A DNA stretch of 64,000 nt from CAIKBL01 sp964555355. Lineage in GTDB: Bacteria; Pseudomonadota; Gammaproteobacteria; Ga0077536. The notes below the pieces were generated by a model. It did no database searches, was not told the origin of the DNA, and was given only the letters and a program-made list of their open reading frames with translations. The position numbers and the translations under genes were made by a program. The stretch is from contig CAZKRY010000006.1 of assembly GCA_964555355.1 (NCBI GenBank), positions 272,177-336,176 of the forward strand, in the 5' to 3' direction. Shown in pieces: positions 43,467 to 52,163 of this stretch (position 1 is the stretch's first letter; every line of letters starts with the position of its first letter).

Positions 43467-44488
43467 CGTATCGAATGCGTCGCGGATTAATGATCCTGTT
43501 GTCGCTCTCCGCGTTAAGCGGCGTTGCCGTCTGGCAATTTCGAAACGCGATGGAGACCGCGCTCGAGCAGCCGATTGGGATCTCCGCGCCCACGCTTTAC
43601 GAGATCGCTCGGGGCCAATCGCTTACCAAAGTTGCGCGCGCTTTTGTTGAAAATGGTTGGTTGTCGCACGCCATTTTTCTGCGCTTGGAAGCGAGCCGGC
43701 AACGTGTTGCGGGTAAGCTTCAAGCGGGCGTCTATGAAGTCACGCCGCAAGATACGCCGCGCACCTTGTTACGAAAATTTGTCACCGGAAGCGTTAAACG
43801 ATATCAATTCACGATCGTCGAAGGATCAACCTTCGCGAACCTTAGACGCCAAATTGAGCAGTTACCCGGCGTCAAAGCCACCATTGAGTCACTCTCGGAT
43901 CAAGCGATCATGGAGCGGATCGGCGCGCCGGATGAGGTACCCGAAGGGCTTTTTTTTCCGTCAACTTATTTCTACGAGCACAACACGCTCGATTGGGAGC
44001 TTTTAAAGCGCGCCTATGTCACGATGCGCGACACACTCGAGCGCGAATGGTCGCGGCGGCAACCGGATCTGCCGTTCTCAAGCGTCTATGAGGCGCTAAT
44101 CCTCGCCTCGATTATCGAGAAAGAGACCGGACAGGCAAGTGAACGAAGCGAAATTGCCGGCGTCTTTGTGCGTCGCCTACAGCAAGGCATGAAGTTACAA
44201 ACCGATCCCACTGTCATTTATGGACTGGGCGAGGCGTTTGACGGCAATCTGCGGCGCGCCGATTTGGAACGCGACACGCCCTACAACACCTATACCCGCG
44301 CGGGCCTTCCCCCTTCGCCCATCGCAATGCCCGGGCAGGCGGCGATAGCCGCCGCGCTCAATCCGGCACCGGGTGCGGCGTTGTATTTTGTCGCGCGGGG
44401 CGACGGTTCACATGTGTTTTCAGCGACGCTCGAGGCGCATCAAGCCGCCGTCAACGAGTTTCAACTAAAGTCCCCCGGTGGTTCATAG
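43463..44488 (+). CDS. mltG: Endolytic murein transglycosylase MltG
   Basis: 341 residues. An inner-membrane enzyme that cuts nascent glycan strands and may set their length. One N-terminal membrane helix (about 8-25), LysM-like subdomain with RGQSLTKVARAFVENGWL, and the YceG catalytic domain with Glu219 in ASIIEKETG, FFPSTYFY and TDPTVIYGLG, then NTYTRAGLPPSPI. It starts inside the pabC stop. Confidence 0.95.
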   Translation: MTYRMRRGLMILLSLSALSGVAVWQFRNAMETALEQPIGISAPTLYEIARGQSLTKVARAFVENGWLSHAIFLRLEASRQRVAGKLQAGVYEVTPQDTPRTLLRKFVTGSVKRYQFTIVEGSTFANLRRQIEQLPGVKATIESLSDQAIMERIGAPDEVPEGLFFPSTYFYEHNTLDWELLKRAYVTMRDTLEREWSRRQPDLPFSSVYEALILASIIEKETGQASERSEIAGVFVRRLQQGMKLQTDPTVIYGLGEAFDGNLRRADLERDTPYNTYTRAGLPPSPIAMPGQAAIAAALNPAPGAALYFVARGDGSHVFSATLEAHQAAVNEFQLKSPGGS

Positions 44489-44489
44489 C

Positions 44490-45122
44490 GTGCGCGGCCG
44501 CTTCATCACCCTTGAAGGAGGCGAGGGCGTCGGCAAGTCGACCCAGCTCAGTACCGTGCACGACTACCTCAAAGCGCAGGGTATCCCGTGCGTAGTGACT
44601 CGCGAGCCCGGTGGCACCACACTTGGCGAACGGCTACGCGAGCTGCTGCTTGCGACCAGCGAATCCGCAATGGCGCCATTGTGTGAGTTACTGTTGATGT
44701 TTGCCGCGCGCGCGGAGCATATCGCACGCGTCATCGAGCCGGCCCTCGCCGCCGGCACTTGGGTCGTCAGCGATCGTTTCATTGACGCGAGTTATGCCTA
44801 CCAGGGCGGCGGGCGAGAATTATCGAAAGCCACTATCGATGCCTTGGCGCAACTCGTGGTTGGCCACTGTCGGCCAAACCTGACGCTATTGCTCGATGCG
44901 CCGCCGGAAATCGGTCGGGCGCGGGCGGCTGCGCGGCGTGGGACGGTAGATCGCTTCGAAGCCGAACAAGCCGCGTTTTTTGAGCGGGTACGCGCGGCCT
45001 ACTTGGCACGGGCGACGCAAGAGCCTGAACGCGTCAAGGTCATCGACGCCAGTTTGTCGCAGCGCGAGGTCTCGGCGCGGGTTGAACGGGAACTAGAAAA
45101 ATATTGTATGGGGAAGCCATGA
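44490..45122 (+). CDS. tmk: Thymidylate kinase
   Basis: 210 residues from a GTG at 44490, one nt after the mltG stop; GGTGG lies upstream at workable spacing. An upstream in-frame GTG at 44478 has no good ribosome binding site. It phosphorylates dTMP. P-loop EGGEGVGKST, TREPGGTTLGE, SDRFIDASYAYQGGGR. Its stop overlaps the start of holB. The downstream neighbour is a DNA polymerase III subunit, so nucleotide supply and replication genes are adjacent. Confidence 0.94.
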   Translation: MRGRFITLEGGEGVGKSTQLSTVHDYLKAQGIPCVVTREPGGTTLGERLRELLLATSESAMAPLCELLLMFAARAEHIARVIEPALAAGTWVVSDRFIDASYAYQGGGRELSKATIDALAQLVVGHCRPNLTLLLDAPPEIGRARAAARRGTVDRFEAEQAAFFERVRAAYLARATQEPERVKVIDASLSQREVSARVERELEKYCMGKP

Positions 45123-46129
45123 TGGCGCCATATCCCTGGCAGACCGAGGCCTGGGAGATGTTATGCCGTGCACAGCACGCGGAGCGCCTTGGCCACGCGT
45201 GGTTACTGCATGGTCAGCCGAATATCGGCAAAGGACAATTTGCCGCGGCTTTCGCCCGCTGGAAGCTCTGTGAGTCGCCGCTGCTTTCTCCGACGGCGGC
45301 TTGCGGCAGATGTCGGAGTTGTACGTTGGAGGCTGCCGGATCGCATCCTGACCTGCGTGTTATCGGCTTGCTCGATGACGCGAAATCGCTGTTGATTGAC
45401 CAAGTGCGCGAGCTCGGTGAGTTCATGGCCGTTACTTCCCATTATGGCCGCGCGAAGGTGGCTGTGCTTAATCCGGCGGATGCCATGACCCGCGGCGCAG
45501 CCAACGCACTTCTTAAGCTACTCGAAGAGCCGCCGCCGCACGCGCTTTTTCTCCTTGTCGCGCAACGGATGGAAGGCCTACCGGCCACGATTCGCAGCCG
45601 TTGCCAACACCTGCGAATGGACCGCGTACCCACCGAACACGCGCTAGCGTGGCTTGCCGAGCGGTTGCCGGAAGTCGAACGCACGGCGCTCACCGCCGCG
45701 CTCGTCTGTGTCAACAATGCGCCACTGGCGGTTGCGGCGGCCCTACAGTCAGGACTGCCTGCCCAATTTCTGGCGATTGAGAAAGACATGCAGGCGGTGG
45801 CGAGCGGCAGGGTCCATGCGGTGCAAGCCGCGCAAAGAACGGCCGATATGCTTCCCAGCCAATTAGCCGATGTCATGATGAAGGCCGCGCGAAGCGCGCT
45901 GAGCGCCGCCTTAGGGCTGTTGGATGTGCGTTCGGCCGGAATGAGTTTGCAGAGTGCGATCAATGAATTAAACTCGAAAGCGCTGACGGAGTTTATGAGT
46001 ATGGCGGGATCGATCAAGGGCCTAGCGATGTCTTCGGGCAACGCACGCACGGCCGATTTGAGCGACCAGTTATGGCTTGCGTGGATGCGCACCACGCGCC
46101 CTAGACGCGATCCAGGGACGCGCAAATAG
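45119..46129 (+). CDS. holB: DNA polymerase III delta-prime subunit
   Basis: 336 residues. A clamp-loader subunit. It has a degenerate P-loop HGQPNIGKGQFA, a zinc cluster in CGRCRSCTLEAAGSHPDL with a further upstream Cys, and the GAANALLKLLEEPPPHALFLLV plus IRSRCQHLR (SRC motif) of the family. Two adjacent ATG codons (45119, 45122) could be the start; the first overlaps the tmk stop as ATGA. The C-terminal part is divergent, as usual. Confidence 0.93.
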   Translation: MMAPYPWQTEAWEMLCRAQHAERLGHAWLLHGQPNIGKGQFAAAFARWKLCESPLLSPTAACGRCRSCTLEAAGSHPDLRVIGLLDDAKSLLIDQVRELGEFMAVTSHYGRAKVAVLNPADAMTRGAANALLKLLEEPPPHALFLLVAQRMEGLPATIRSRCQHLRMDRVPTEHALAWLAERLPEVERTALTAALVCVNNAPLAVAAALQSGLPAQFLAIEKDMQAVASGRVHAVQAAQRTADMLPSQLADVMMKAARSALSAALGLLDVRSAGMSLQSAINELNSKALTEFMSMAGSIKGLAMSSGNARTADLSDQLWLAWMRTTRPRRDPGTRK

Positions 46130-46143
46130 AGGAAGCGAGAGTT

Positions 46144-46500
46144 ATGGCGGCAACCGGTAAAAATCCCCGGCAGGGCATCCTGTCACTCACTATCCGCGAC
46201 AAGAGCTCGCTATATGCCGCGTACATGCCGTTCGTCAAAAATGGCGGTCTATTTATCCCGACGAATAAGGCCTACAAGATTGGCGATGAAGTTTTCATGT
46301 TGCTGACATTGACCGACAGCAAAGAAAAACTACCGGTGGCGGGCCGGGTGGTCTGGATTACCCCGCCCGGCGCGCAGGGCAACCGCACTGCCGGGATTGG
46401 CGTCCAATTCAGCGAATTGGACAACGGTGCTACCCGCAACAAAATCGAGACGCAGCTCGCGGGCGCACTAAAGTCCGATCGCCAAACCCATACGATGTAA
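46144..46500 (+). CDS. pilZ: Type IV pilus assembly protein PilZ
   Basis: 118 residues, very like Pseudomonas PilZ: GILSLTIRDKSSLYAAYMPF, GGLFIPTNKAYKIGDEVFMLLTL, PVAGRVVWITPPGAQGNRTAGIGVQF, and THTM at the end. The RxxxR and DxSxxG c-di-GMP-binding motifs are missing, as in the founding PilZ, so it is expected to act through protein contacts (with PilB and FimX in Xanthomonas). It follows holB by 14 nt. Confidence 0.94.
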   Translation: MAATGKNPRQGILSLTIRDKSSLYAAYMPFVKNGGLFIPTNKAYKIGDEVFMLLTLTDSKEKLPVAGRVVWITPPGAQGNRTAGIGVQFSELDNGATRNKIETQLAGALKSDRQTHTM

Positions 46501-46567
46501 CGCGCGAGGATCTCGCCGCGCCAAACGTGGAGCGGGGTGTCATCGCCTCACGCTCCTCAGTATCCCT

Positions 46568-47386
46568 ATGCATACCGATTCCGCGCAGTCACTTCCGCCA
46601 TTGGTCGATTCGCACTGCCACCTTCCGCTCATCGAGTCACCCGGACGCTCGACCGCCGACATCGTAAGCGCAGCCCGCCAGGCAGGAGTGGAGGCCTTTC
46701 TATGCGTGGCGGTGGATCTGGAAACCTATCCTGGTGTTTTGGGTTTAGCCAAGCAGTATCCGGAAGTTTACGCCTCGGTCGGAGTGCATCCGAATACCGA
46801 TTCCGCGCAGGCGGAGCCAAGCGTGGCCGGATTGGTTGCGGAGGCGATGCATCCGAAAGTCATTGCGATAGGAGAAACGGGTCTTGATTATTATCGGCAG
46901 GAAGGTTCGCTTGATTGGCAACACGCGCGCTTTCGCACCCACATTCGCGCGGCGCGCGAGTGCGGCCGCCCGCTTATCATCCATACCCGCGATGCCGCGG
47001 TGGACGTCATCGCGCTGCTGCGCGAGGAACGGGCTAGCGAAATCGGCGGCGTCATGCATTGTTTCGTCGACGATTGGGAAACGGCGTCGGCGGCGATGGA
47101 TCTCGGGTTTTATATTTCATTTTCTGGGATCGTCACCTTCAAATCGGCGACCGCGCTGCAGGCCGTCGCACGCAAAGTCCCGCGCGAACGACTCTTGGTT
47201 GAAACGGACGCGCCGTGGCTCGCGCCGACGCCACACCGCGGTAAACAAAATGAGCCGGCCTTTGTGCGACACACGGCGGATTTCTTGGCGCAGCTCCGCG
47301 CCGAGCCACTCGCGGATTTGGCGCGCGCCACGACGGATAATTTCTATTCTTTGTTCACGGCCGCCCGCAAAGTTAATGCGCAGTGA
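46568..47386 (+). CDS. tatD: TatD-family metal-dependent DNase
   Basis: 272 residues. Metal-binding DSHCHL at the start, GETGLDYYR, PLIIHTRDA, HCFV and ETDAPWLAP, all typical of the TatD/YcfH amidohydrolase-fold nucleases. It ends the rluC-to-tatD cluster and overlaps the convergent zinc-ribbon gene by 14 nt. Its closest position-match is YcfH, which follows holB/pilZ in relatives. Confidence 0.93.
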   Translation: MHTDSAQSLPPLVDSHCHLPLIESPGRSTADIVSAARQAGVEAFLCVAVDLETYPGVLGLAKQYPEVYASVGVHPNTDSAQAEPSVAGLVAEAMHPKVIAIGETGLDYYRQEGSLDWQHARFRTHIRAARECGRPLIIHTRDAAVDVIALLREERASEIGGVMHCFVDDWETASAAMDLGFYISFSGIVTFKSATALQAVARKVPRERLLVETDAPWLAPTPHRGKQNEPAFVRHTADFLAQLRAEPLADLARATTDNFYSLFTAARKVNAQ

Positions 47387-47555
47387 CTTTCGTGTCACCG
47401 CACCGCGCGCAGCGGTATACGGTGACTAGTTTGCCGGCTTTGACGTCGAATTGTTTGTCTTTCCAGACTTCCCATTTGTGAAAACCTTCGCGACAAAGCG
47501 TGCCGCCGCCTTTTTTCTTGCGTGGATGGCTACGAAAGGGAATGACATCGCCCAT
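47373..47555 (-). CDS. Small zinc-ribbon protein of unknown function
   Basis: 60 residues. A basic N-terminal (GDVIPFR, then HPRKKKGGG) precedes a single zinc-binding unit with Cys21, His26, Cys49 and Cys52 (CREGFH and CARCG). I know of similar short proteins in gammaproteobacteria but no function. It starts 4 nt after the PhyH gene stop, so the two are probably cotranscribed. The ribosome binding site is weak. It overlaps tatD by 14 nt. Confidence 0.7.
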   Translation of the reverse strand: MGDVIPFRSHPRKKKGGGTLCREGFHKWEVWKDKQFDVKAGKLVTVYRCARCGDTKVTAH

Positions 47556-47559
47556 GAGA

Positions 47560-48366
47560 CTACCAGTGCGTATGACCGATGTTGAAATCGTTCAAGCCAG
47601 TGCGATCGACACCCCGTACTAACCAAATCGGTCGATGAGCGAAATCAAGCGCTGACAGCGCGGAAACTCGGCCCATGTCGAGTGCTCGATCATAGTGCGA
47701 GCTCGCCGGCATATAGCGGATAGCGTAGCCCGCGCGCCGTTGGCTCGAACGATTCGGTTGCGAGCCGTGGACGAGGTTAACGTCGTGCAGTGAAATCTGG
47801 CCTGGCGAAAGCTCGACCGCGTATGCCGTGCCAAGATCTAACCTCGGATCGTCAAGGACATTGTTCAGTACCAGGTCTTCCCGGTCGCTCACCAAATGTT
47901 TGAAATCACCGACCAAATGTGAGCCCGGGATAACTTGCATGCAGCCGTTGTCGCGCGTCACCTCATCGAGCGCGATCCACAGCGTGACGGTGGCGCGTGG
48001 GCGGATCGGCCAATACTGTCCATCTTGATGCCATGGAACCTCTAGCCCCGTACCGGCCGGCTTACAGAATACCGCCGACGCCCACAAAATGATGTCTGGC
48101 CCGATAAGCTGTTCGGCGATATCGAGGAAAGCCGGATTAGTCGCGATTTGAAAAAACTCGCGCGCAAGCGGCACGGCGGCCTCATTCCAAGGTTGGTGTG
48201 GGAGCGGAATGAAATCGGGCTTGAGCTCAGGTCGCGCGGCGATTAAGCGCGTGAGCGCGTCTCGAATCTCGGTGACTTCAGAGGTGGACAAGCGCCACGC
48301 CGGGCTCAGCTGGCCCTGCCGTCGATAGCGTGCAATCTCGTCATCGGTGAGTAACGCGCGGACCAA
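47560..48366 (-). CDS. Phytanoyl-CoA dioxygenase (PhyH) family protein
   Basis: 268 residues from a TTG at 48366, with GGAGG five nt before it; a longer TTG start at 48399 lacks a ribosome binding site. Iron(II)/2-oxoglutarate-dependent oxygenase: iron ligands in VPWHQDGQYW (HxD) and the distal His in DVNLVHGSQPN, with the 2-oxoglutarate arginine in SSQRRAGYAIRY. MQVIPGSHL is also typical. The substrate of such enzymes ranges from fatty acyl-CoA to ectoine and small metabolites and cannot be read here. It is followed by the zinc-ribbon gene. Confidence 0.88.
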   Translation of the reverse strand: MVRALLTDDEIARYRRQGQLSPAWRLSTSEVTEIRDALTRLIAARPELKPDFIPLPHQPWNEAAVPLAREFFQIATNPAFLDIAEQLIGPDIILWASAVFCKPAGTGLEVPWHQDGQYWPIRPRATVTLWIALDEVTRDNGCMQVIPGSHLVGDFKHLVSDREDLVLNNVLDDPRLDLGTAYAVELSPGQISLHDVNLVHGSQPNRSSQRRAGYAIRYMPASSHYDRALDMGRVSALSALDFAHRPIWLVRGVDRTGLNDFNIGHTHW

Positions 48367-48413
48367 GGACGCCTCCGTGCCGTAGTGGGTTGCGAACAAG
48401 CGTGCTGGTTCCC

Positions 48414-48441
48414 AGCCGGCGGGTCAAGCACCAAGCCGGCT
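48414..48441. repeat. Inverted repeat upstream of nrdJa
   Basis: AGCCGGC (48414-48420) and GCCGGCT (48435-48441), 14 nt apart, in the 133 nt between PhyH and nrdJa. Too short for a cobalamin riboswitch and not like an NrdR box; it may be a regulator site or chance in GC-rich DNA. Confidence 0.3.
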
Positions 48442-48499
48442 GCGTTAGTCACTCACCAGGCGTAAGATCTGGCTAGCCCGCACTAACTCGCTTCACCCG

Positions 48500-50644
48500 A
48501 TGCATCACCCGCGCTCGCAAGAACTACCCGCGCAAGCACCCGCCGTCCCGCTGCAAGCGGCGAGTCGAGATACCTGGATACAAAAATATTGTCTACGGGA
48601 TCGGACCGGCGTGGCGCTCGAACCTGATATCGACGCCACATTCGTGCGGGTGGCGCGCGCGCTCGCTGCATTGGAAGCGACGCCTGCGCTGCAACGCAAC
48701 TGGGAAGAGCGCTTTATTTGGGCGCTACGGCGCGGCGCGATCCCCGCGGGTCGCATCGTCGCGAATGCGGGCGCGACAGCCTTTAAACCCGCCACTTCAA
48801 CCATCAATTGCACGGTGTCCGGCACGATCGCGGACACCATGGACGATATCCTTGCCAAGCTGCATGAGGCGGGCATGACGCTCAAAGCCGGCGCTGGCAT
48901 CGGTTACGAATTTTCGACGCTGCGGCCGCGCGGCGCGTATGTGGCGGGCGCCGGCGCCCAAACGTCCGGGCCCTTGTCGTTCATGGATGTCTACGATCGG
49001 ATGTGTTTCACCATCGCCTCGGCGGGCGGGCGCCGCGGCGCGCAAATGGCGACTTTCGATGTCTCCCATCCAGATGTATTCGACGTCATCACCGCGAAAC
49101 GCGAGGCCGGACGGCTACGCCAGTTCAATTTATCCCTGCTTATTACCGAGGAATTCGTCGAGGCGGTTAAAGCCGATGCGCAGTGGGCGCTGGTGTTTCC
49201 GTTGAGTCGCGCGGAACAAGCGGATGAGGCGGCGGATCGTGCGTCGCTCGTGTGGCGGCGGTGGCCGTCGAAGCACGATTATTTGGTGAACGATAGGGGC
49301 GAAGTTGCCTGCCGGGTTTATCGCACCGTACGCGCACGCGATTTGTGGGACAGCATCATGCGTTCAACCTATGAGTTCGCGGAACCCGGCTTCATCTTGA
49401 TCGATCGCTACAACGAGATGAATAACAACTGGTTTTGCGAACAGCTACGGGCGACGAATCCATGCGGAGAACAAGGACTGCCACCCTACGGCGCGTGTCT
49501 TCTGGGTTCGCTCAATTTGACGGCATTTGTCACGCAGCCTTTTACGCCGCAAGTCACCTTTGACTGGGCGCTTTATCGCGAAGTCGTCGCCGTCTTTACC
49601 CGAATGTTGGATAACGTCGTCGAAGTGAATGGTCTGCCGCTTGCCGAACAGCGTGCGGAAATTACCCGCAAGCGGCGACACGGTATGGGTTTCTTGGGGC
49701 TAGGTTCGGCACTTGCGATGTTACGCATTCCGTACGGCAGTGCCGCGGCGGTCAAATTCACGGAGGAAGTGAGTCGCGAACTGGCACTCGTCGGTTGGCG
49801 CGAAGCGCTCTCGCTCACGCAAGAAAAAGGGCCTGCCCCGTTGTTGACCGAAAACATCACATTGACGCCCGAGCACTTCGCGTTGCGGCCCGAACTTGCC
49901 CAAGACGGATATCGTTTGGGTGACCCAGTGCCGGGTCGGGTGTTACACGCGCGCTATAGCCGTTACATGCAGCAGTTGGCGACCGTGGACGCGCCGTTAA
50001 TCGCGGCGCTCGGCGAAGTCGGGGCGCGCTTTACCCATCACAGCTCGATCGCGCCCACCGGCACGATTTCACTGGCTTTGGCCAACAATGCGAGTAATGG
50101 CATTGAGCCCACCTTCGCGCACCGCTATGTCCGAAACATCATACGACCCGGCCTCAAAGCGAAGGAAAAGGTCGAAGTGCTCAGCTTCGAGGCGCTCGCT
50201 TACCGGGAATTCCTCAAGGGCAAGGGGCTAAGCGCGGACGATGCCGAACACGCGGCCCTGCCCGAGTATTTTTGCGCCGCGGATGACATCACGCCGCACG
50301 CGCACATTGCGATGCAAGCGGCGGCGCAACGGTGGATCGATTCATCGATTTCAAAAACGATCAATGTACCGACCGATTTGCCGTTTGATGCGTTTAAGAA
50401 TATTTATCTCGAAGCTTATGAGAGAGGGCTCAAAGGCTGCACGACGTTCCGTTTCAATCCGGAAGCTTTCCAAGGCGTTTTGGTCAAGCCCGCCGATCTC
50501 GCGCGCACAACCTATCGTTTCACGCTGGCCGATGGCTCGACGATCGAAGCGCGGGGCGGTGATGAGATTGAGTACGAGGGGGCGACCTACACGGCCGCCA
50601 ACTTATTCGATGCCTTGAAGGAAGGCTATTACGGTAACTTGTAA
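48500..50644 (+). CDS. nrdJa: Adenosylcobalamin-dependent (class II) ribonucleotide reductase, large part
   Basis: 714 residues. It reduces ribonucleotides using a radical made from adenosylcobalamin. Present: substrate-binding STINCTVSGTIADTMDDI with one redox cysteine, GAGIGYEFSTLRPRGA, the active-site run ATNPCGEQGLPPYGAC with radical Cys322 and the N-C-E triad, APTGTISLALANNASNGIEP, and the helix-turn SKTINVPTDL. The protein ends before the TSCPD domain, which is encoded separately in the next gene, as in Pseudomonas aeruginosa NrdJa/NrdJb. The start ATG has no clear ribosome binding site. Confidence 0.94.
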   Translation: MHHPRSQELPAQAPAVPLQAASRDTWIQKYCLRDRTGVALEPDIDATFVRVARALAALEATPALQRNWEERFIWALRRGAIPAGRIVANAGATAFKPATSTINCTVSGTIADTMDDILAKLHEAGMTLKAGAGIGYEFSTLRPRGAYVAGAGAQTSGPLSFMDVYDRMCFTIASAGGRRGAQMATFDVSHPDVFDVITAKREAGRLRQFNLSLLITEEFVEAVKADAQWALVFPLSRAEQADEAADRASLVWRRWPSKHDYLVNDRGEVACRVYRTVRARDLWDSIMRSTYEFAEPGFILIDRYNEMNNNWFCEQLRATNPCGEQGLPPYGACLLGSLNLTAFVTQPFTPQVTFDWALYREVVAVFTRMLDNVVEVNGLPLAEQRAEITRKRRHGMGFLGLGSALAMLRIPYGSAAAVKFTEEVSRELALVGWREALSLTQEKGPAPLLTENITLTPEHFALRPELAQDGYRLGDPVPGRVLHARYSRYMQQLATVDAPLIAALGEVGARFTHHSSIAPTGTISLALANNASNGIEPTFAHRYVRNIIRPGLKAKEKVEVLSFEALAYREFLKGKGLSADDAEHAALPEYFCAADDITPHAHIAMQAAAQRWIDSSISKTINVPTDLPFDAFKNIYLEAYERGLKGCTTFRFNPEAFQGVLVKPADLARTTYRFTLADGSTIEARGGDEIEYEGATYTAANLFDALKEGYYGNL

Positions 50645-50659
50645 TTCGGAAGAGTCACG

Positions 50660-51319
50660 ATGACGGTCAAAATCGAACAGAAAATTATCGGCGTTGAAGT
50701 GGTGCCTGCCACGGAGTCAGCGGCGAGCGCTGAAATTATCCAGATGCATGAAAAGGTCGAGCGGCCCGAGATGCTGGTCGGGGCGACCTACAAGCTGAAA
50801 ACCCCACTCTCGCCGCACGCGCTTTACGTCACGATCAACGACATCGTGCTGAACCCCGGCACGGCGCACGAACTGCGCCGGCCGTTCGAGGTCTTCATCA
50901 ACTCGAAAAGCATGGAACATTTTCAATGGATAGTCGCGCTGACACGGATTATCTCGGCGGTGTTTCGCAAGGGCGGTGATGTCACCTTCCTGGTCGACGA
51001 ATTGCGCAGCGTGTTTGATCCGCGCGGCGGGTATTTCAAGAAGGGCGGTCGTTATATGCCGTCGTTGGTCGCCGAAATCGGTGACGTCATCGAAGCACAC
51101 CTCCGCACGATTGGGCTAATCGAACAACCCCGCGACGCGGCACGCGACGCGCACCTGGAAGCCGTGCGTGCGGCGTATGCGGCAGACACCAATCGCGCAG
51201 CAGGAGACGATGGGTTCCCCGCAAGCGCTGTGCTCTGTACACATTGTCATTCGCGTGCGGTCGTGATGCTCGAGAACTGCAATACTTGCTTGAATTGTGG
51301 CGAGTCGAAGTGCGGCTAG
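50660..51319 (+). CDS. nrdJb: Class II ribonucleotide reductase, C-terminal part (TSCPD domain)
   Basis: 219 residues, 15 nt after nrdJa. It carries the region that in one-piece class II enzymes forms the C-terminus: TSCPD-type segment (about 40-150, KLKTPLSPHALYVTINDIVLNPG, FINSKSMEHFQWIVALTRIISAVF) and a C-terminal cysteine tail CTHC...CNTCLNCGESKCG that passes electrons to the active site. The NrdJa/NrdJb split is known in Pseudomonas. GAAGAG precedes the ATG. Confidence 0.92.
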   Translation: MTVKIEQKIIGVEVVPATESAASAEIIQMHEKVERPEMLVGATYKLKTPLSPHALYVTINDIVLNPGTAHELRRPFEVFINSKSMEHFQWIVALTRIISAVFRKGGDVTFLVDELRSVFDPRGGYFKKGGRYMPSLVAEIGDVIEAHLRTIGLIEQPRDAARDAHLEAVRAAYAADTNRAAGDDGFPASAVLCTHCHSRAVVMLENCNTCLNCGESKCG

Positions 51320-51349
51320 CGTTTTTTTATCATTATTTAACTCGGGAGA

Positions 51350-51715
51350 ATGGTCATTAGCACATCCAGAACCTACGTCATTGGCTTGGCCGTCACACAC
51401 ATCTACGGCGTCGAAGTCACCGAAGAAAATCACAATCTCGCGCTGCTCAAGATGGACAATTGGTTGCGCGGGGAGTTGCCGGCCGGGGAACTGGCGCCGA
51501 AGATCCGCAGTTCCGATCTCAAAGTGATCGGACTCGGCGTGGTCGCCGATGGCATGGTGTCTCAAGCGCCGGAAATTTCCGAGGAAACTCGCAATGAGAT
51601 GGCCGCGCGCGGCAAATTGCCCGAAGCGGGTTGGGTCCAATTGCTGCCGGTCCCTGCAAGCGGCAACTCGCAGCTAAAACGGCCGGGTGAAGGGGCACCC
51701 TCAACGAATGCCTAG
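51350..51715 (+). CDS. Conserved-looking small protein downstream of nrdJb
   Basis: 121 residues, not recognised. Segments: TYVIGLAVTHIYGVEVTEEN, ALLKMDNWLRGELPAGELAPKIRSSDLKVIGLGVVADGM, GWVQLLPVPASG. No signal peptide, membrane helix or metal motif is seen. GGGAG directly abuts the ATG at 51350, which is too close for a normal ribosome binding site, so the start is uncertain. It is 30 nt after nrdJb on the same strand, so a role linked to the reductase is possible but unproven. Confidence 0.6.
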   Translation: MVISTSRTYVIGLAVTHIYGVEVTEENHNLALLKMDNWLRGELPAGELAPKIRSSDLKVIGLGVVADGMVSQAPEISEETRNEMAARGKLPEAGWVQLLPVPASGNSQLKRPGEGAPSTNA

Positions 51716-51742
51716 GCGAGCCGCGGCGCGCGGGAGTCGCAA

Positions 51743-52138
51743 CTACGCGCGCTGCACGAACTCGACCACATTGCCATCCGGATCACGCACCATCGCGATG
51801 GTGACCCCGGGCATGAGTTCTTGCTTGGGGATGTCGAACGCCAAACCGGCCTTCTCGCACGCTGCGCATACTTCGTCGATGTTGGAGATTTGGAAGGTTA
51901 GATAGCGGAAGCCCAGCGACTTCGTCAAGCCCAATTCGCCAGGCGGCGGGACCTTCTTCGGATCGATGAGCTTCACGAAGCTATCGCCAAAACCAAGCCG
52001 ATGCATATGCCCAAAGGGCACCGGCATCTCGCCGATTTTTTTCAACCCCAGCAAATCTTGGTAGAACGCGAGACTTTTTTTGATATCGCTAACGAGAATG
52101 CCTATGTCAATGCAGGGTTTCGCGGCGTGCATGCCCAT
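51743..52138 (-). CDS. VOC-family (glyoxalase-like) protein
   Basis: 131 residues from the ATG at 52138, with GGAG seven nt upstream. Two beta-alpha-beta-beta-beta modules: DIGILVSDIKKSLAFYQDLLGLKKIGE, and YLTFQISNIDEVCAACEKAGLAF followed by AMVRDPDGNVVEFVQRA. Metal-ligand type residues include His in FGHMHRL and Glu in VVEF. The family spans glyoxalases, dioxygenases and resistance proteins, so the substrate is unknown. It lies downstream of an alpha/beta hydrolase gene on the same strand with a gap of 25 nt. Confidence 0.87.
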   Translation of the reverse strand: MGMHAAKPCIDIGILVSDIKKSLAFYQDLLGLKKIGEMPVPFGHMHRLGFGDSFVKLIDPKKVPPPGELGLTKSLGFRYLTFQISNIDEVCAACEKAGLAFDIPKQELMPGVTIAMVRDPDGNVVEFVQRA

Positions 52139-52163
52139 ACGAGTACTCCAATTTAGTGATACG

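Noticed and set aside
48367..48499. Cobalamin riboswitch before nrdJa
   Set aside because: The gap is too short for the roughly 200-nt element and no B12-box sequence is seen.
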